From Phycisphaerae bacterium (lineage in GTDB: Bacteria; Planctomycetota; Phycisphaerae; UBA1845; UTPLA1), in the NCBI GenBank assembly GCA_023150615.1, contig JAKLKO010000021.1:1-64000 (forward strand): a DNA stretch of 64,000 bases, written 5' to 3'. Under the pieces are notes generated by a model that saw nothing but the letters and a program-made list of their open reading frames with translations, ran no database searches and was not told the DNA's origin. The translations under genes were made by a program, and so were the position numbers. This document shows, piece after piece, positions 45,072 to 55,950 of this stretch (position 1 is the first letter of the stretch; each line of letters starts with the position of its first letter).

Positions 45072-45362
45072 GCCCCGGACCGCGAACCGCCGCAAACGCA
45101 CAAAAAGCCGTCGCAAGCCCGGGATTCCGGCCTCCGGATGCCGGCCCGCTGAACGGTCAACTCATTTATTCACAAGCGGTTCCACGGCCCGGCGTGTCCG
45201 TTCGGCGCACCCCGGCGCGGTTTGTGCATCGGCACGAGACGCGGGTATCATGAGCGGCGACTCGGCGGAGAACGGCGCGGTCCGCCGGTCCGTCTCGCGC
45301 CATGCCCCGGGGGCGAGCGGTCGTTGCGGCGACGCGCGGCATTCGCCGAACGTGAGGAATGC

Positions 45363-46523
45363 ATGAAGCTCGTGGTACCGAAGGAGATTCGCGACGGCGA
45401 GACGCGCGTGGCGCTCGCGCCCGAATCATGCAAGAAAATGGTCAAGGCCGGCGTCCAGGTCGCGATCCAGCGCGGCGCGGGAGTATCGGCTTACTTCTCC
45501 GATGAGCAATTCATCGAGGCCGGTGCGACGGTCGAGGACGACCTCGCTGCGCTCTACGGCGCGGCCGATTTCGTGATGAAGGTCCAGCCGCCGGCCGAGC
45601 ATCCGGCGCAGGGTCGGCACGAGGTCGATCTGCTCCGCGAGGGATGCACGCTGCTCACGACGCTGTATCCGACGCGAAACGTCGACGTCGTCCGCCGATT
45701 GGTCGATCGCAGAGTCACGACCTTCGCCACCGACTGCATTCCGCGCACCACGCGTGCGCAGGCGATGGACACGCTTTCCAGCATGGCCAACATCGCCGGC
45801 TACAAGGGCGTGCTGCTCGCGGCCTTGGAGCTGCCGAAGTACTTCCCGATGTTCATGACCGCGGCGGGAACGGTCTTTCCGGCGAAGGTCTTCGTGATCG
45901 GCGCGGGCGTCGCCGGACTTCAGGCGATCGCCACGGCGCGCCGCCTCGGGGCGACGGTCTTCGCCACCGACGTCCGCCCGGAGGTCAAGGAACAGATCGA
46001 AAGCGTCGGCGGCAAGTACGTCGGCATCGAGCTGAAGCAGGATGCGCGGGCCGGCGGCGGCTACGCGGCCGAACTGTCCGAGGACGACAAGAAGCGCCAG
46101 CGCGAGTTGCTCGTCGAGCAGTGCGGCATGGTGGACGCGATCATCACGACGGCGCTCATCGGCGGCGTCTTCGCGCCGAAGCTGATCACCGCCGACATGG
46201 TCGCGAGGATGCGGCCCGGTACGGTCATCGTCGATCTCGCGGCCGACGGCGGCGGAAACTGCGAACTCTCGCGTCCCGGACAGACGGCCGTCGAGCACGG
46301 CGTCAAGATCGTTGCGCCGCTGAATCTGCCCGCCACGATGCCGCATCATGCGAGCCTGCTCTACTCGCGAAACCTGACGAACTTCCTGCTCGCCTTCTGG
46401 AAGGACAATGCGTTTGCCCTGGACCTGACCGACGACATTCTCAAGGGCGCGGTCGTCACGCACGACGGCCAGGTGCTCCACGAACCCACTCGCAAGGCGC
46501 TCGACGGCGCCGGCGCTCGCTGA
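45363..46523 (+). CDS. pntAA: NAD(P) transhydrogenase alpha subunit, soluble part
   Basis: 386 residues. The NAD(H)-binding domain I of proton-translocating transhydrogenase. Seen: MKLVVPKEIRDGETRVAL, SMANIAGYKGVL, the Rossmann loop VIGAGVAGLQAIATA with acidic Asp after beta-2 (FATDVRP), and PGTVIVDLAADGGGN. Here the alpha subunit is split into two genes, as in Rhodospirillum. GAGGA lies before the ATG at 45363. With pntAB and pntB it moves hydride between NADH and NADP+, coupled to proton entry. Confidence 0.96.
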   Translation: MKLVVPKEIRDGETRVALAPESCKKMVKAGVQVAIQRGAGVSAYFSDEQFIEAGATVEDDLAALYGAADFVMKVQPPAEHPAQGRHEVDLLREGCTLLTTLYPTRNVDVVRRLVDRRVTTFATDCIPRTTRAQAMDTLSSMANIAGYKGVLLAALELPKYFPMFMTAAGTVFPAKVFVIGAGVAGLQAIATARRLGATVFATDVRPEVKEQIESVGGKYVGIELKQDARAGGGYAAELSEDDKKRQRELLVEQCGMVDAIITTALIGGVFAPKLITADMVARMRPGTVIVDLAADGGGNCELSRPGQTAVEHGVKIVAPLNLPATMPHHASLLYSRNLTNFLLAFWKDNAFALDLTDDILKGAVVTHDGQVLHEPTRKALDGAGAR

Positions 46524-46548
46524 CCGCGGGCGAGGAGGTATTCGCGCA

Positions 46549-46892
46549 ATGGCTCTGGCAAACGGCTCCGCGACGGGCCTCATCCTGGCGGCCGAGGGCG
46601 GCCTCGACTACATGTCGATGCTCTTCGTCTTCATGCTCTCGACCTTCATCGGCGTGGGAGTGATCCGCCGCGTCTCGCGGCTCCTGCACACGCCGCTGAT
46701 GTCGCTTACGAACGCGATCTCGGCGATCGCGGTCGTCGGTTCGCTCATCCTCGCCGGCGGCGAGCACTATCCCACCGGCATCCGCGTCATGGGCGCAATT
46801 GCCCTGTTCGCCTCGATGACGAACATCGTCAGCGGCTTCCTCATCACCGACCGCATGCTCAAGATGTTCAAGACGCGCGACGGGGGTAAGTC

Positions 46893-46896
<4 letters not shown>
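46549..46896 (+). CDS. pntAB: NAD(P) transhydrogenase alpha subunit, membrane part
   Basis: 115 residues with three or four membrane helices (MSMLFVFMLSTFIGVGVI, NAISAIAVVGSLILAGG, VMGAIALFASMTNIVSGF). This is the membrane portion of the alpha subunit encoded separately. It lies 25 bases after pntAA with GGAGG upstream, and its stop overlaps pntB by 4 bases (ATGA). Confidence 0.94.
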
Positions 46897-48302
<1,406 letters not shown>

Positions 48303-48308
48303 GTCGCG

Positions 48309-49802
48309 CTATACGCGGATCGTCTTCCACCGCCCCGACCTCAGGCGCCACGTCATCAGGATTGCGCGCAGGATCAGGTCGGCGAACATGCCGAACCAGA
48401 CCCCCAGCACGCCCATCCGCAGCACCATGCCGCCCCAGTACGCGATCGGCACGCGCAACAGGAACATCCCGAGCACCGTAAACGTCATCGGCACCAGCGT
48501 GTCACCCGCGCCGCGCAGCGCCCCGAGATACACGATCAGCGTCGCGACGAACGGCTGCACGAACGCCAGCGCCTGAAGCGCCGGCACGCCGCACTCCACC
48601 ACACGCGGATCGTTCGACAGGAACCGGAAGCACGCCGCCGCGCCGAAATAGAAAATGCAGCCCGATCCGAGCAGCAGAAGCACCGCCTGCCGCCGGGCCT
48701 CGCGGGCGCACTCCAGCGCCCGCCGCGCGTTCGACGCGCCGAGGTTCTGCCCGACCAGCGTCGACGCCGCGATGCTCCACGCCCACGCCGGCAGGTATGA
48801 CAGCGATTCGATGCGAATGCCCACGATGTGCGCCGCGTACAGCACGTCGCCGGAGTACTGGTACGGCGCGCGCGTCAGGATCGACATGAACGCGAAATGC
48901 CCCAGCCACATGAAACCGCCGTCGAGCGCGGCCGGCAGGCCGATGCGCAGGATCCGCGCCGACAGGTCGAACCGCAGTCGCAGCTCCGGCCGCGACAGCA
49001 CGAGGTGCCCGCGCCCGCGCAACAGGATCATCGCCGTCAGCACCCCGCCGACGAGGCGGGCCGTCGCCGTGCCGGCCGCGATGCCCGCCGTCCCGAAACC
49101 GCCGAACGGCCCCACGCCGAACGTGAGGACCCACGAGGCGAGCGCGTTGACGATGTTGACGGTGCCGATCAGCTTGAGCGGCGTCCGCGTGTCACCCGCG
49201 CCGCGCAGGCACGCCGCGCCGATGAACGTCAGCGACTCGGGCACGTACGACAGCGCCTCAACGCGGATGAAACGCACCGCAACCGGCGCCGTCTCGGGGC
49301 TGAGGCCCAGCAGCCCCACGATCGGCGGCGCAGCGTACATCGTCAGCGCCGTCGCGATCAGCCCCAGCCCCAGCGACAGCAGCACCGCCTGGTTGCACGC
49401 CGCGTTCGCTTCGGCGAAACGCCGCTCGCCGAAGTGACGCGCCACGATCGCCGTCGCCCCGATCCCGATCAGACTGAAGAGCATGCTCACCAGCCAGCCG
49501 ACGTACGCGCCGAAGCCGACCGCCGCCGTGGCCTGCGCGTCGATGTGCCCGGCCAGGAACGTGTCGTTCCACGCCACCATCGCCGAGAGCACCTGTTCTC
49601 CGAAGACCGGCAGGGCGAGCCAGAAGACGACCGGGCGGATGTTGCCGGCGAGCAGATCGTGGCGCGGACGAACGGCCGCGGACGCGGCCGCGCCCGCCGA
49701 GGCACGATCGTGTGATGCGCGCGCCGCCTCGGGCGCTGCCGATTCCAGCGCGCCCGAGGCGGCCTGCGATTCGACGCCGTCGCGATGATGCACGCCGATC
49801 AA
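48309..49802 (-). CDS. MATE-family multidrug/cation efflux transporter
   Basis: 497 residues, about twelve hydrophobic segments. The MATE pattern is visible: LALPVFGEQVLSAMVAWNDTFLAGHIDAQ near the N-terminal helix 1-2, with the second half repeating GLPAALDGGFMW. An N-terminal ~45-residue Ala-rich extension precedes the first helix; the ATG at 49802 overlaps the DUF167 stop by 4 bases, which supports it. Exports cationic drugs or metabolites using Na+ or H+. Converges on pntB with 6 bases between stops. Confidence 0.9.
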   Translation of the reverse strand: MIGVHHRDGVESQAASGALESAAPEAARASHDRASAGAAASAAVRPRHDLLAGNIRPVVFWLALPVFGEQVLSAMVAWNDTFLAGHIDAQATAAVGFGAYVGWLVSMLFSLIGIGATAIVARHFGERRFAEANAACNQAVLLSLGLGLIATALTMYAAPPIVGLLGLSPETAPVAVRFIRVEALSYVPESLTFIGAACLRGAGDTRTPLKLIGTVNIVNALASWVLTFGVGPFGGFGTAGIAAGTATARLVGGVLTAMILLRGRGHLVLSRPELRLRFDLSARILRIGLPAALDGGFMWLGHFAFMSILTRAPYQYSGDVLYAAHIVGIRIESLSYLPAWAWSIAASTLVGQNLGASNARRALECAREARRQAVLLLLGSGCIFYFGAAACFRFLSNDPRVVECGVPALQALAFVQPFVATLIVYLGALRGAGDTLVPMTFTVLGMFLLRVPIAYWGGMVLRMGVLGVWFGMFADLILRAILMTWRLRSGRWKTIRV

Positions 49803-50101
49803 CCTCCCGCCGGCAGTCGCGCCCGGGCCGCTGCGAGCGTGATCCCCGCGACGCGCACGATCTTGCGCGCCTGCGTCTGTCCACGAACGATGACCATGTG
49901 TCGTCGCGCCACGCCGAGTTGCTCGCAGAGTAGGTCGAGAACCGCGTCGTTGGCCCGACCGCGCTCCGGGACCGCCGCAATCTGCACCTTCAGCGCACCG
50001 CCCAGCGCTCCGACGATCCGGCTGCGCGAGGCGCCCGGCACGACCTTGAGCGTCAATTCGATGCCGTCTTCGATCGCACGGATGAACGGAGCCTCGGGCA
50101 T
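49799..50101 (-). CDS. DUF167/YggU-family protein
   Basis: 100 residues. The family signature is GIELTLKVVPGASRSRIVG near residue 12, then ALKVQIAAVPERGRANDAV and the C-terminal RGQTQARKIVRVAGI. YggU proteins are small conserved proteins often next to proC-type genes; function not established. GGGGAAG lies before the ATG. It sits 34 bases after proC and overlaps the MATE gene, so the three form an operon. Confidence 0.9.
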   Translation of the reverse strand: MPEAPFIRAIEDGIELTLKVVPGASRSRIVGALGGALKVQIAAVPERGRANDAVLDLLCEQLGVARRHMVIVRGQTQARKIVRVAGITLAAARARLPAGG

Positions 50102-50135
50102 GCGATGCTTCCCCGTGCGTTCGGTGCGCGGCGCC

Positions 50136-50963
50136 TCACGACGCGCCGGCCGCGCGGCTCCGCCCCAGTTCCTGACCGCGCCGGAATGCGGCGAGCACGG
50201 CCTGCTTCACGCTGATCGCCACGTGCCCGATTGTCAGCACCTCCATCGCCGCCTCGGTCGTCCCGCCCGGCGATGTGACCGCCTCGCGGAGCTCGCGCGG
50301 CGACGCGCCCTTGTCCAGCAGCATCGCCCCCGCTCCCATGCACGCGTACGCCGCCAGCGTCTGCGCATCCACCGGCGCCAGACCCGCCCCGATGCCCGCG
50401 TCGATCATCGTCTCGACAAAGTAGTAGAAGTACGCCGGACCGGACCCGGCCACGGCCGTCACCGCGTCCATCAGCCGCTCATCGCTCAACTCGACCGTCG
50501 TCCCGCCCGCGTTGAACAGGTGGCGGACGCTCTCGATGTCCTCCTGCGATGCGTGCGCGCCCCGGCAGATGCCCGTCACCCCGTATCCCAGTCCGAACGG
50601 CAGGTTCGGCATGCACCGCACGACCCGCGCACGGATCGTCGGAAACGCCGCCGCGACGGTCTCGGTCGTCATGCCGGCCATCACCGAGATGAGCAGATGA
50701 TCGGCCGTGACGACGTCGGCGATGCTGCGGGCCATCTCGGCGAAGCGCTGCGGAGTCACCGCAATGAGCAGCCGCCGCGCGCCGGTGGCGACCTCCCGAT
50801 TGTCCGCCGCGATCTTGATGCCCGACGGCATTGCCCCGGCCTTCCGTGACGGCGCGGCGATGATGCGGTCCTGTGAGTAGTAGCCGGTCTGCGTCAGTCG
50901 CTTCACGATCACGGCGGCGATGTGACCGGTTCCGATGACACCGAGCGCATAGGAAGTCGGCAT
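50136..50963 (-). CDS. proC: Pyrroline-5-carboxylate reductase
   Basis: 275 residues. Last step of proline synthesis: P5C to proline with NAD(P)H. Seen: the Rossmann start ALGVIGTGHIAAVIV (Gly-rich loop has His where Asn/Met is more usual), RCMPNLPFGLGYGV, the active-site region VAGSGPAYFYYFVE and the carboxy-terminal SPGGTTEAAMEVL. GGAG lies 9 bases before the ATG. YggU follows downstream, a frequent arrangement. pruA, the catabolic counterpart, is 3 kb upstream. Confidence 0.94.
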   Translation of the reverse strand: MPTSYALGVIGTGHIAAVIVKRLTQTGYYSQDRIIAAPSRKAGAMPSGIKIAADNREVATGARRLLIAVTPQRFAEMARSIADVVTADHLLISVMAGMTTETVAAAFPTIRARVVRCMPNLPFGLGYGVTGICRGAHASQEDIESVRHLFNAGGTTVELSDERLMDAVTAVAGSGPAYFYYFVETMIDAGIGAGLAPVDAQTLAAYACMGAGAMLLDKGASPRELREAVTSPGGTTEAAMEVLTIGHVAISVKQAVLAAFRRGQELGRSRAAGAS

Positions 50964-50992
50964 GGCGTTCGCTCCGGGGCGGCGATAGGACG

Positions 50993-51021
50993 AGCATAAT
51001 CGAATTGGGCACGCGGGAGAA
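50993..51021 (-). promoter_or_regulatory. Candidate proC promoter
   Basis: On the minus strand: TTCTCC (51021-51016), a 17-base spacer, TATGCT (50998-50993), 30 bases before the ATG at 50963. Confidence 0.4.
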
Positions 51022-51039
51022 TCGCGGCGACCGCGCCGC

Positions 51040-52296
51040 TCATTCGCGCGACCCCTCGTGCGTCGACGATCGCACGATCGCGAGGATCGCCGCCTGGAGC
51101 GACACGGGGAGCGTCGGCCAGGCGCGGATCACCTCGACGAGATCATGGTCCGCGTCCTCCGTTTCGTCCGGAATGGTGTATCCGCCCTCCGACCGCGCGC
51201 GCTCGATCTGCGCCCGGCGCCGACGCGTCCGCTCGATGCGGCGTTCGAGCCGGCCGATCGAGCGCAGCAGCGCTTCGCACGTCTGGTAGCGTTCGTCGGG
51301 GTCCGGCTGGAGGCAGCGCGCGATCAGCCGGTCGACCGCCCGCGTCGTACGCGGCACCAGCTCAGCGACTGGCTTGTACACCCCGTGCGGCAGTCGCCCC
51401 GTCAGCATCTGGTAGAAGATCACTCCGACCGCGAACAAATCGCTCCGCGCGTCGCAGCGACTCGGGTTTTCGATCTGCTCCGGACTCATGTACCCGGCCG
51501 TGCCGAGCCGGCCGTGGGTGCGGGTGTTGGCGTCGTCGGGCGTGTCGTGCGCCGGAACCTCGGCCGCCAGTCCGAAGTCGGCGATGCGCACGACGGCGTT
51601 GCGGTCGAGCAGGATGTTGCCCGGCTTGAGGTCGCGGTGATAGATGCCCTGCTTGTGCGCCGCCGACAGGCCCGTCACGATCTGCCGCAGGATGACCAGC
51701 GCCGTCCCGAGCCGCACGCGATGCTTGCGCAGCACTCGCTCAAGGCTCAACCCGTCGACATACTCCATGACGTAGTAGTGCCGGCCGTCGGCCACTCCGG
51801 CGTCGATGATGTCGACGATGTTCGGGTGCGTCAGGCGCGTCAGGAGCTGGATCTCGCGCGTGAACCGCGCGATGACGTCCTTCTCGCGCTCGAGTCGCGG
51901 CGACAGCAGCTTGATCGCCACCGGTCGCTGCAGCGACGTCTGCAGCGCCGCGTAGACCACGCCCATCCCGCCTTCGCCCAGCACGCGCAAAATCTGGTAT
52001 CCCGGAATGTGCGGAAAGTACTCCGGCGCGGTCGACGCCCGCGGCGGACTCGGTCGGCTGGCCGCGTCGTGAATGAAGTGATACGCCTCGACCGCCGCGC
52101 GGATCTCCGCCGCGGCCTGCGGCGCTTCGGCCATGAGGACCTCGACCGGGACGGGCTCGCCCGCCAGCAGCGACTCGCGGTAGCGCGACAGCGCCCGCGC
52201 GGCGGCCTCGTCGTTCGCGCTGCGCGGCTCGTCTTCGTGCGCGAGATAGACGCGCTCGAAGGCGTTGTTCGCGGCTGAATCATCGGCCGTCGGCAT
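51040..52296 (-). CDS. Serine/threonine protein kinase
   Basis: 418 residues, soluble. An ~95-residue N-terminal segment (ARALSRYRESLLAGEP...) precedes a Hanks-type kinase: glycine loop GEGGMGVVYAA, VAIKLL (Lys), catalytic YHRDLKPGNILL, ADFGLA and GTAGYMSPEQ. The C-terminus is charged. No membrane helix or sensor domain. It starts 21 bases after the ECF sigma gene on the same strand, a pairing common in Planctomycetes where the kinase replaces an anti-sigma factor. Targets are unknown. Confidence 0.92.
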   Translation of the reverse strand: MPTADDSAANNAFERVYLAHEDEPRSANDEAAARALSRYRESLLAGEPVPVEVLMAEAPQAAAEIRAAVEAYHFIHDAASRPSPPRASTAPEYFPHIPGYQILRVLGEGGMGVVYAALQTSLQRPVAIKLLSPRLEREKDVIARFTREIQLLTRLTHPNIVDIIDAGVADGRHYYVMEYVDGLSLERVLRKHRVRLGTALVILRQIVTGLSAAHKQGIYHRDLKPGNILLDRNAVVRIADFGLAAEVPAHDTPDDANTRTHGRLGTAGYMSPEQIENPSRCDARSDLFAVGVIFYQMLTGRLPHGVYKPVAELVPRTTRAVDRLIARCLQPDPDERYQTCEALLRSIGRLERRIERTRRRRAQIERARSEGGYTIPDETEDADHDLVEVIRAWPTLPVSLQAAILAIVRSSTHEGSRE

Positions 52297-52317
52297 GGTT
52301 CGCTCGCGGCGAGGCCG

Positions 52318-52935
52318 TCAATAGCGCGAGGCGCTGAGTCCGCGCTCGGTCAGCAGCGTCGAAAGTCGAACCAGCGCGCGGTGGTACAGCACGTCGACCG
52401 CACCGGGCGAACGGCGAAGCCGCTCGGCGATGGCCGCCGCGGGCTGGCCCTCGAAATCGCGCAGCAGGATCACTTCCTTGTAGTCACGCGGCAGGGCCTC
52501 GAGCACTTCGGCGAGGATGCCCGCGCTTTCGAGGCGTCCGACGAAGCTGCTCGGCGTGCCGCCCGGCGACTTCGGAAAATGCGACGCCGATTCGACGTGC
52601 CGCTCGAGCACGACGTCGCGCTTCTGCGTGCCGGCGTTCCGTTCGAACGCCCGCTTCAGCTCGCGCAGCGCGATGTGCACGATCCAGCGCCGAAAGACCT
52701 CCGGCGTCACGTCCGGAATCCGCCGGAAACGCTGGAACGCCCGGACGTACGTCTCCTGCATGATGTCCTCGACATCGACCCGCGCCCGCAGCACGCGCGG
52801 AAGCCGCGCCCGCAGCAGCACCTCCAGTCGACCCGCCTGCGACCCGAACAGGCGATCGAACGCCTCGCGGTCCTGGTCGACCAGCGCGCGCTGAAGCAGT
52901 TCGGCGAGTTCGGAATCGGGCGTCTGCCAGCTCAT
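52318..52935 (-). CDS. ECF-family RNA polymerase sigma factor
   Basis: 205 residues. Region 2 reads ARVDVEDIMQETYVRAFQRF, and region 4 LPRDYKEVILLRDFEGQPAA followed by the helix-turn-helix IAERLRRSPGAVDVLYHRAL. The long linker between them (about 50 residues, DVVLERHVESASHFPKSPG) is typical of planctomycete ECF sigma factors coupled to kinases. No anti-sigma gene follows; the kinase at 51040 does. Confidence 0.92.
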   Translation of the reverse strand: MSWQTPDSELAELLQRALVDQDREAFDRLFGSQAGRLEVLLRARLPRVLRARVDVEDIMQETYVRAFQRFRRIPDVTPEVFRRWIVHIALRELKRAFERNAGTQKRDVVLERHVESASHFPKSPGGTPSSFVGRLESAGILAEVLEALPRDYKEVILLRDFEGQPAAAIAERLRRSPGAVDVLYHRALVRLSTLLTERGLSASRY

Positions 52936-52993
52936 TTATCAGACCTGCCCCGCCCGGCGGTCGCGCGACGTGCGGCGACCGCTGCGTACGTCA

Positions 52994-53023
52994 ATCATAC
53001 GCCGATCGCGCGCCCGGTTCCAA
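52994..53023 (-). promoter_or_regulatory. Candidate promoter of the sigma/kinase operon
   Basis: On the minus strand: TTGGAA (53023-53018), an 18-base spacer, TATGAT (52999-52994), about 60 bases before the sigma gene. Confidence 0.45.
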
Positions 53024-53067
53024 GCCGATTCGATCGCCCGACGCCCCCGATTCACGACGCCCGCGCG

Positions 53068-54621
53068 TCACAACCGCTCGCAGATGCTCTTGCCCTGCAT
53101 GAACAACGGCAAATAGTCCCGCCCCCCGGCCTTGCTGTTCGTCCCCGACATGTTGAACCCCCCGAACGGCTGCACGTCCACCAGCGCGCCCGTGCATTTG
53201 CGATTCAGGTACAGGTTCCCCACGTGAAACTCCTGCCGCGCACGCTCCAGTCGACCGCGGTCGTTCGAGAACAGCGCCCCGGTCAGCCCGTACACCGTCC
53301 CGTTCGCAATCGCCAGGCCCTCGTCGAAGTCCCGCGCCCGAATCACCGCCAGCAACGGACCGAAGATCTCCTCCTGCGCAATCCGCGCATCCGGCCGTAC
53401 CTCCGCGATGATCGTCGGCGGTATGAAATAGCCCCCATCCGGCACCTTCCCGTCCGCCAGCACCGCGCGACCCTCGCGCTTTCCGATCGCGATGTACTCG
53501 CTGATCTTTCGCTGCGCCGACTCGTCGATCACCGCCCCCATGTCGTAATAGCTCGGTCCGGCCGGGTTGCCGATCGTCAACCCGCGGGCCAGCTCCACCA
53601 CCCGCGAGAGCACGCGGTCATATTGCCGATCATGCAGGATCAGCCGCGAGCACGCCGAGCACTTCTGCCCCTGAAAGCCGAACGCCGACGCCACGATCGA
53701 CTGCGCCGCGAATTCCACGTCCTCGTACGTCTCGTCCACGAGGATCGCGTCCTTGCCGCCCATCTCCAGCACGGTCCGCTTAAGCCAGATCTGCCCAGGC
53801 TGCACCCGCGCCGCCTTCTCGAAGATGCCCAGTCCCACGTCGCGCGATCCCGTGAACGCGATGAACCGCGTCTTCGGATGCAGCACCAGCGCGTCCCCGA
53901 CCTCGCCGCCCGAGCCGGGACAGAAATTCAGCACGCCCGGCGGAAGCCCGACCTCGTTCATCAGCTCGACGAACTTCGCCGCGATCACCGGCGACGCCGA
54001 CGCCGGCTTGAGCACCACCGTGTTCCCCGTCACGATCGCCGCCGTCGTCATCCCCACGCAGATCGCCAGCGGAAAATTCCACGGCGGAATCACGACCCCC
54101 ACGCCCAGCGGAACGTAGCGATACTCATTCTCCTCGCCCGGATACGGCGTCACCGGCTGACCATGCGACAACCGCACCATCTCGCGCGCGTAGAACTCCA
54201 TGAAGTCCACCGCCTCGCACGCATCCGCATACGCCTCCGGCCAGGTCTTGCTCTCCTCGAAGCACATCCACGCCGAAAACTCGAGCAGCCGCCGCCGCAG
54301 CAGCGCCGCCGCCCGAACGAGATACCGCGCCCGCGCCTCGGCCGGCACCCGCGACCAGCACGGGAACATCTCCGCCGCCGCGACGATCGCCTGTTCCGCA
54401 TGCGCCGGCGTCGCCTTCGCGACCAGTCCGACCGTCTCAGACGACTTCGCCGGGTTGATCGACCGGATCGTCGCGCCGGTCTCGATTCGCTTGTCGCCGA
54501 TCTGAAGCGGATAGGTCCGCCCGAGCTTGGCGCGGACCGACTCGATCGCCTCGAGCATCTGCTGCCGCGGTCCGGGCGACGTGAAATCCACGTACGGTTC
54601 GTTCGAGAACGGGGTGAACAT
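53068..54621 (-). CDS. pruA: 1-pyrroline-5-carboxylate dehydrogenase
   Basis: 517 residues, single-domain P5CDH of the RocA/PruA type without a proline dehydrogenase domain. Oxidises P5C/glutamate semialdehyde to glutamate with NAD. Seen: VVIPPWNFPLAI (cofactor strand), VLKPASASPVIA, FTGSRDVGLGIFE, catalytic Glu in VLEMGGKDAI and catalytic Cys in FGFQGQKCSACSR, then EEIFGPLLAV and PFGGFNMSGTNSK. No proline dehydrogenase gene is nearby, so P5C may come from arginine or elsewhere. A dyad overlies the putative promoter. Confidence 0.95.
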   Translation of the reverse strand: MFTPFSNEPYVDFTSPGPRQQMLEAIESVRAKLGRTYPLQIGDKRIETGATIRSINPAKSSETVGLVAKATPAHAEQAIVAAAEMFPCWSRVPAEARARYLVRAAALLRRRLLEFSAWMCFEESKTWPEAYADACEAVDFMEFYAREMVRLSHGQPVTPYPGEENEYRYVPLGVGVVIPPWNFPLAICVGMTTAAIVTGNTVVLKPASASPVIAAKFVELMNEVGLPPGVLNFCPGSGGEVGDALVLHPKTRFIAFTGSRDVGLGIFEKAARVQPGQIWLKRTVLEMGGKDAILVDETYEDVEFAAQSIVASAFGFQGQKCSACSRLILHDRQYDRVLSRVVELARGLTIGNPAGPSYYDMGAVIDESAQRKISEYIAIGKREGRAVLADGKVPDGGYFIPPTIIAEVRPDARIAQEEIFGPLLAVIRARDFDEGLAIANGTVYGLTGALFSNDRGRLERARQEFHVGNLYLNRKCTGALVDVQPFGGFNMSGTNSKAGGRDYLPLFMQGKSICERL

Positions 54622-54662
54622 GCAGAATCGCTCCGTCTAACGGGGCAACGGACGTACGTCGT

Positions 54663-54691
54663 ATTGTATCGGCCAGGATTGGCCGCTTCAT
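54663..54691 (-). promoter_or_regulatory. pruA promoter with palindrome in the spacer
   Basis: On the minus strand: ATGAAG (54691-54686), a 17-base spacer, TACAAT (54668-54663). The spacer contains CGGCCA-atcc-TGGCCG (54685-54670), a perfect inverted repeat that could be an operator. Confidence 0.45.
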
Positions 54692-54765
54692 CGCCCCCCG
54701 GCGGGCCGATTCGCGCCGCGAATGCTGCGCGGTCCGGCGTGTGCCGCATCCGGACGCGCCGCGCG

Positions 54766-55944
54766 TCAGCGGTGCTTCGAGGACCACTCCAGCAGCCGCC
54801 GACCGGCCGCCTGGATCGTCTCATCCTTCTTGCAGAACGCAAAGCGGATCTGGTGATGCCCGAGCGTCGGCGGATCGTAGAAGCTGCTGCCCGGAACGGT
54901 CGCGACCCCCGCCTCCTTCACCAGCCGCAGCGCGAATTCCGTATCGTCCTCGTCCTCGCGCGCAAACGGCGAGATGTCCGCGAGGATGTAATAGCTCCCC
55001 TCCGGCTGCGTGCACGGAAAGCCCGTCTCCTGCAGCGCCGTGTGAAGCAGCTCCCGCCGCCGCGCATAGTCCCGCGCGAGCTGCTCGTAATACGCCGCCG
55101 GCATCCGAAGCGCCGCCGCTCCGGCCTCCTGGAACGGATGCGGCGCGCCGACCGTCAGAAAATCGTGCACCTTGCGGATCGCCCCGGTGATCTCCGGCGA
55201 CGCCACCGCCCAGGCCACGCGCCAGCCTGTCACGCTGTACGTCTTCGACAGCCCGCTGATCGTGATCGTCCGCGACGCCATCCCCGGCAGCGTCGCGATG
55301 CTCACGTGCTCCCGCCCGTCGTACAGGATGTGCTCGTAGATCTCGTCCGTGATCGCCAGCGCATCGTACCGCCGGCACAACTCCGCGATCAGCGTCATGT
55401 CGTCGCGCGTGAAGACCTTCCCCGCCGGGTTGTGCGGCGTGTTGACGATGATCGCACGCGTCCGCTCGTTGAACGCGTCCGCCAGTTCGTCCGGGTCCAG
55501 CTCGAACCCGCCCTCCGGCGTCGGCCGCAGATGCACGTACCGCGGCCGCGCCCCGCACAGGATCGCGTCCGCCCCGTAGTTCTCGTAGAACGGCGAAAAG
55601 ACGATCACCTCGTCGCCCGGGTTCACCGTCGCCAGCAGCGCCGCGATCATCGCCTCCGTCGTCCCGCACGTGACCGTCACCTGCGTGTTCGGATCGATCT
55701 CGATGCGGTTGAACTCGCGCAGCTTCTCGGCCAGCGCCGCAACCAGGTTTGGTGTACCCCACGTCCGCGCGTACTGGTTGTGCCCGTCGCGGATCGCGCG
55801 GATGGCCGCGTCGGCGATCTCCGGCGGCGTGCCGAAGTCCGGAAAGCCCTGCGCCAGGTTGATGCCCTGGTGTTGCAGGCAGATCTGCGTCATCTTGCGG
55901 ATGACCGATTCCTCGAATCGCCGCGCCTTGTCCGAGATCGCCAT
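54766..55944 (-). CDS. Class I/II aminotransferase (PLP-dependent)
   Basis: 392 residues. Seen: INLAQGFPDFGTPPEI (N-terminal substrate arm), VTCGTTEAMIAA (PLP phosphate), NTPHNPAGKVF (Asn), ITDEIYEHILYD (Asp/Tyr) and the PLP lysine in SGLSKTYSVTGWRV. Closest in pattern to the KAT/MetAT type (aspartate/kynurenine/methionine) aminotransferases; donor and acceptor not predictable. The ATG at 55944 has no Shine-Dalgarno and lies 6 bases after TATAGT. Confidence 0.92.
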   Translation of the reverse strand: MAISDKARRFEESVIRKMTQICLQHQGINLAQGFPDFGTPPEIADAAIRAIRDGHNQYARTWGTPNLVAALAEKLREFNRIEIDPNTQVTVTCGTTEAMIAALLATVNPGDEVIVFSPFYENYGADAILCGARPRYVHLRPTPEGGFELDPDELADAFNERTRAIIVNTPHNPAGKVFTRDDMTLIAELCRRYDALAITDEIYEHILYDGREHVSIATLPGMASRTITISGLSKTYSVTGWRVAWAVASPEITGAIRKVHDFLTVGAPHPFQEAGAAALRMPAAYYEQLARDYARRRELLHTALQETGFPCTQPEGSYYILADISPFAREDEDDTEFALRLVKEAGVATVPGSSFYDPPTLGHHQIRFAFCKKDETIQAAGRRLLEWSSKHR

Positions 55945-55950
55945 GCGACC

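Noticed and set aside
45072-45140. Terminator after the HEAT-repeat operon (CACAAAAAGCC)
   Set aside because: The A-run would suit a minus-strand terminator, but no stable stem precedes it and no minus-strand gene ends there.
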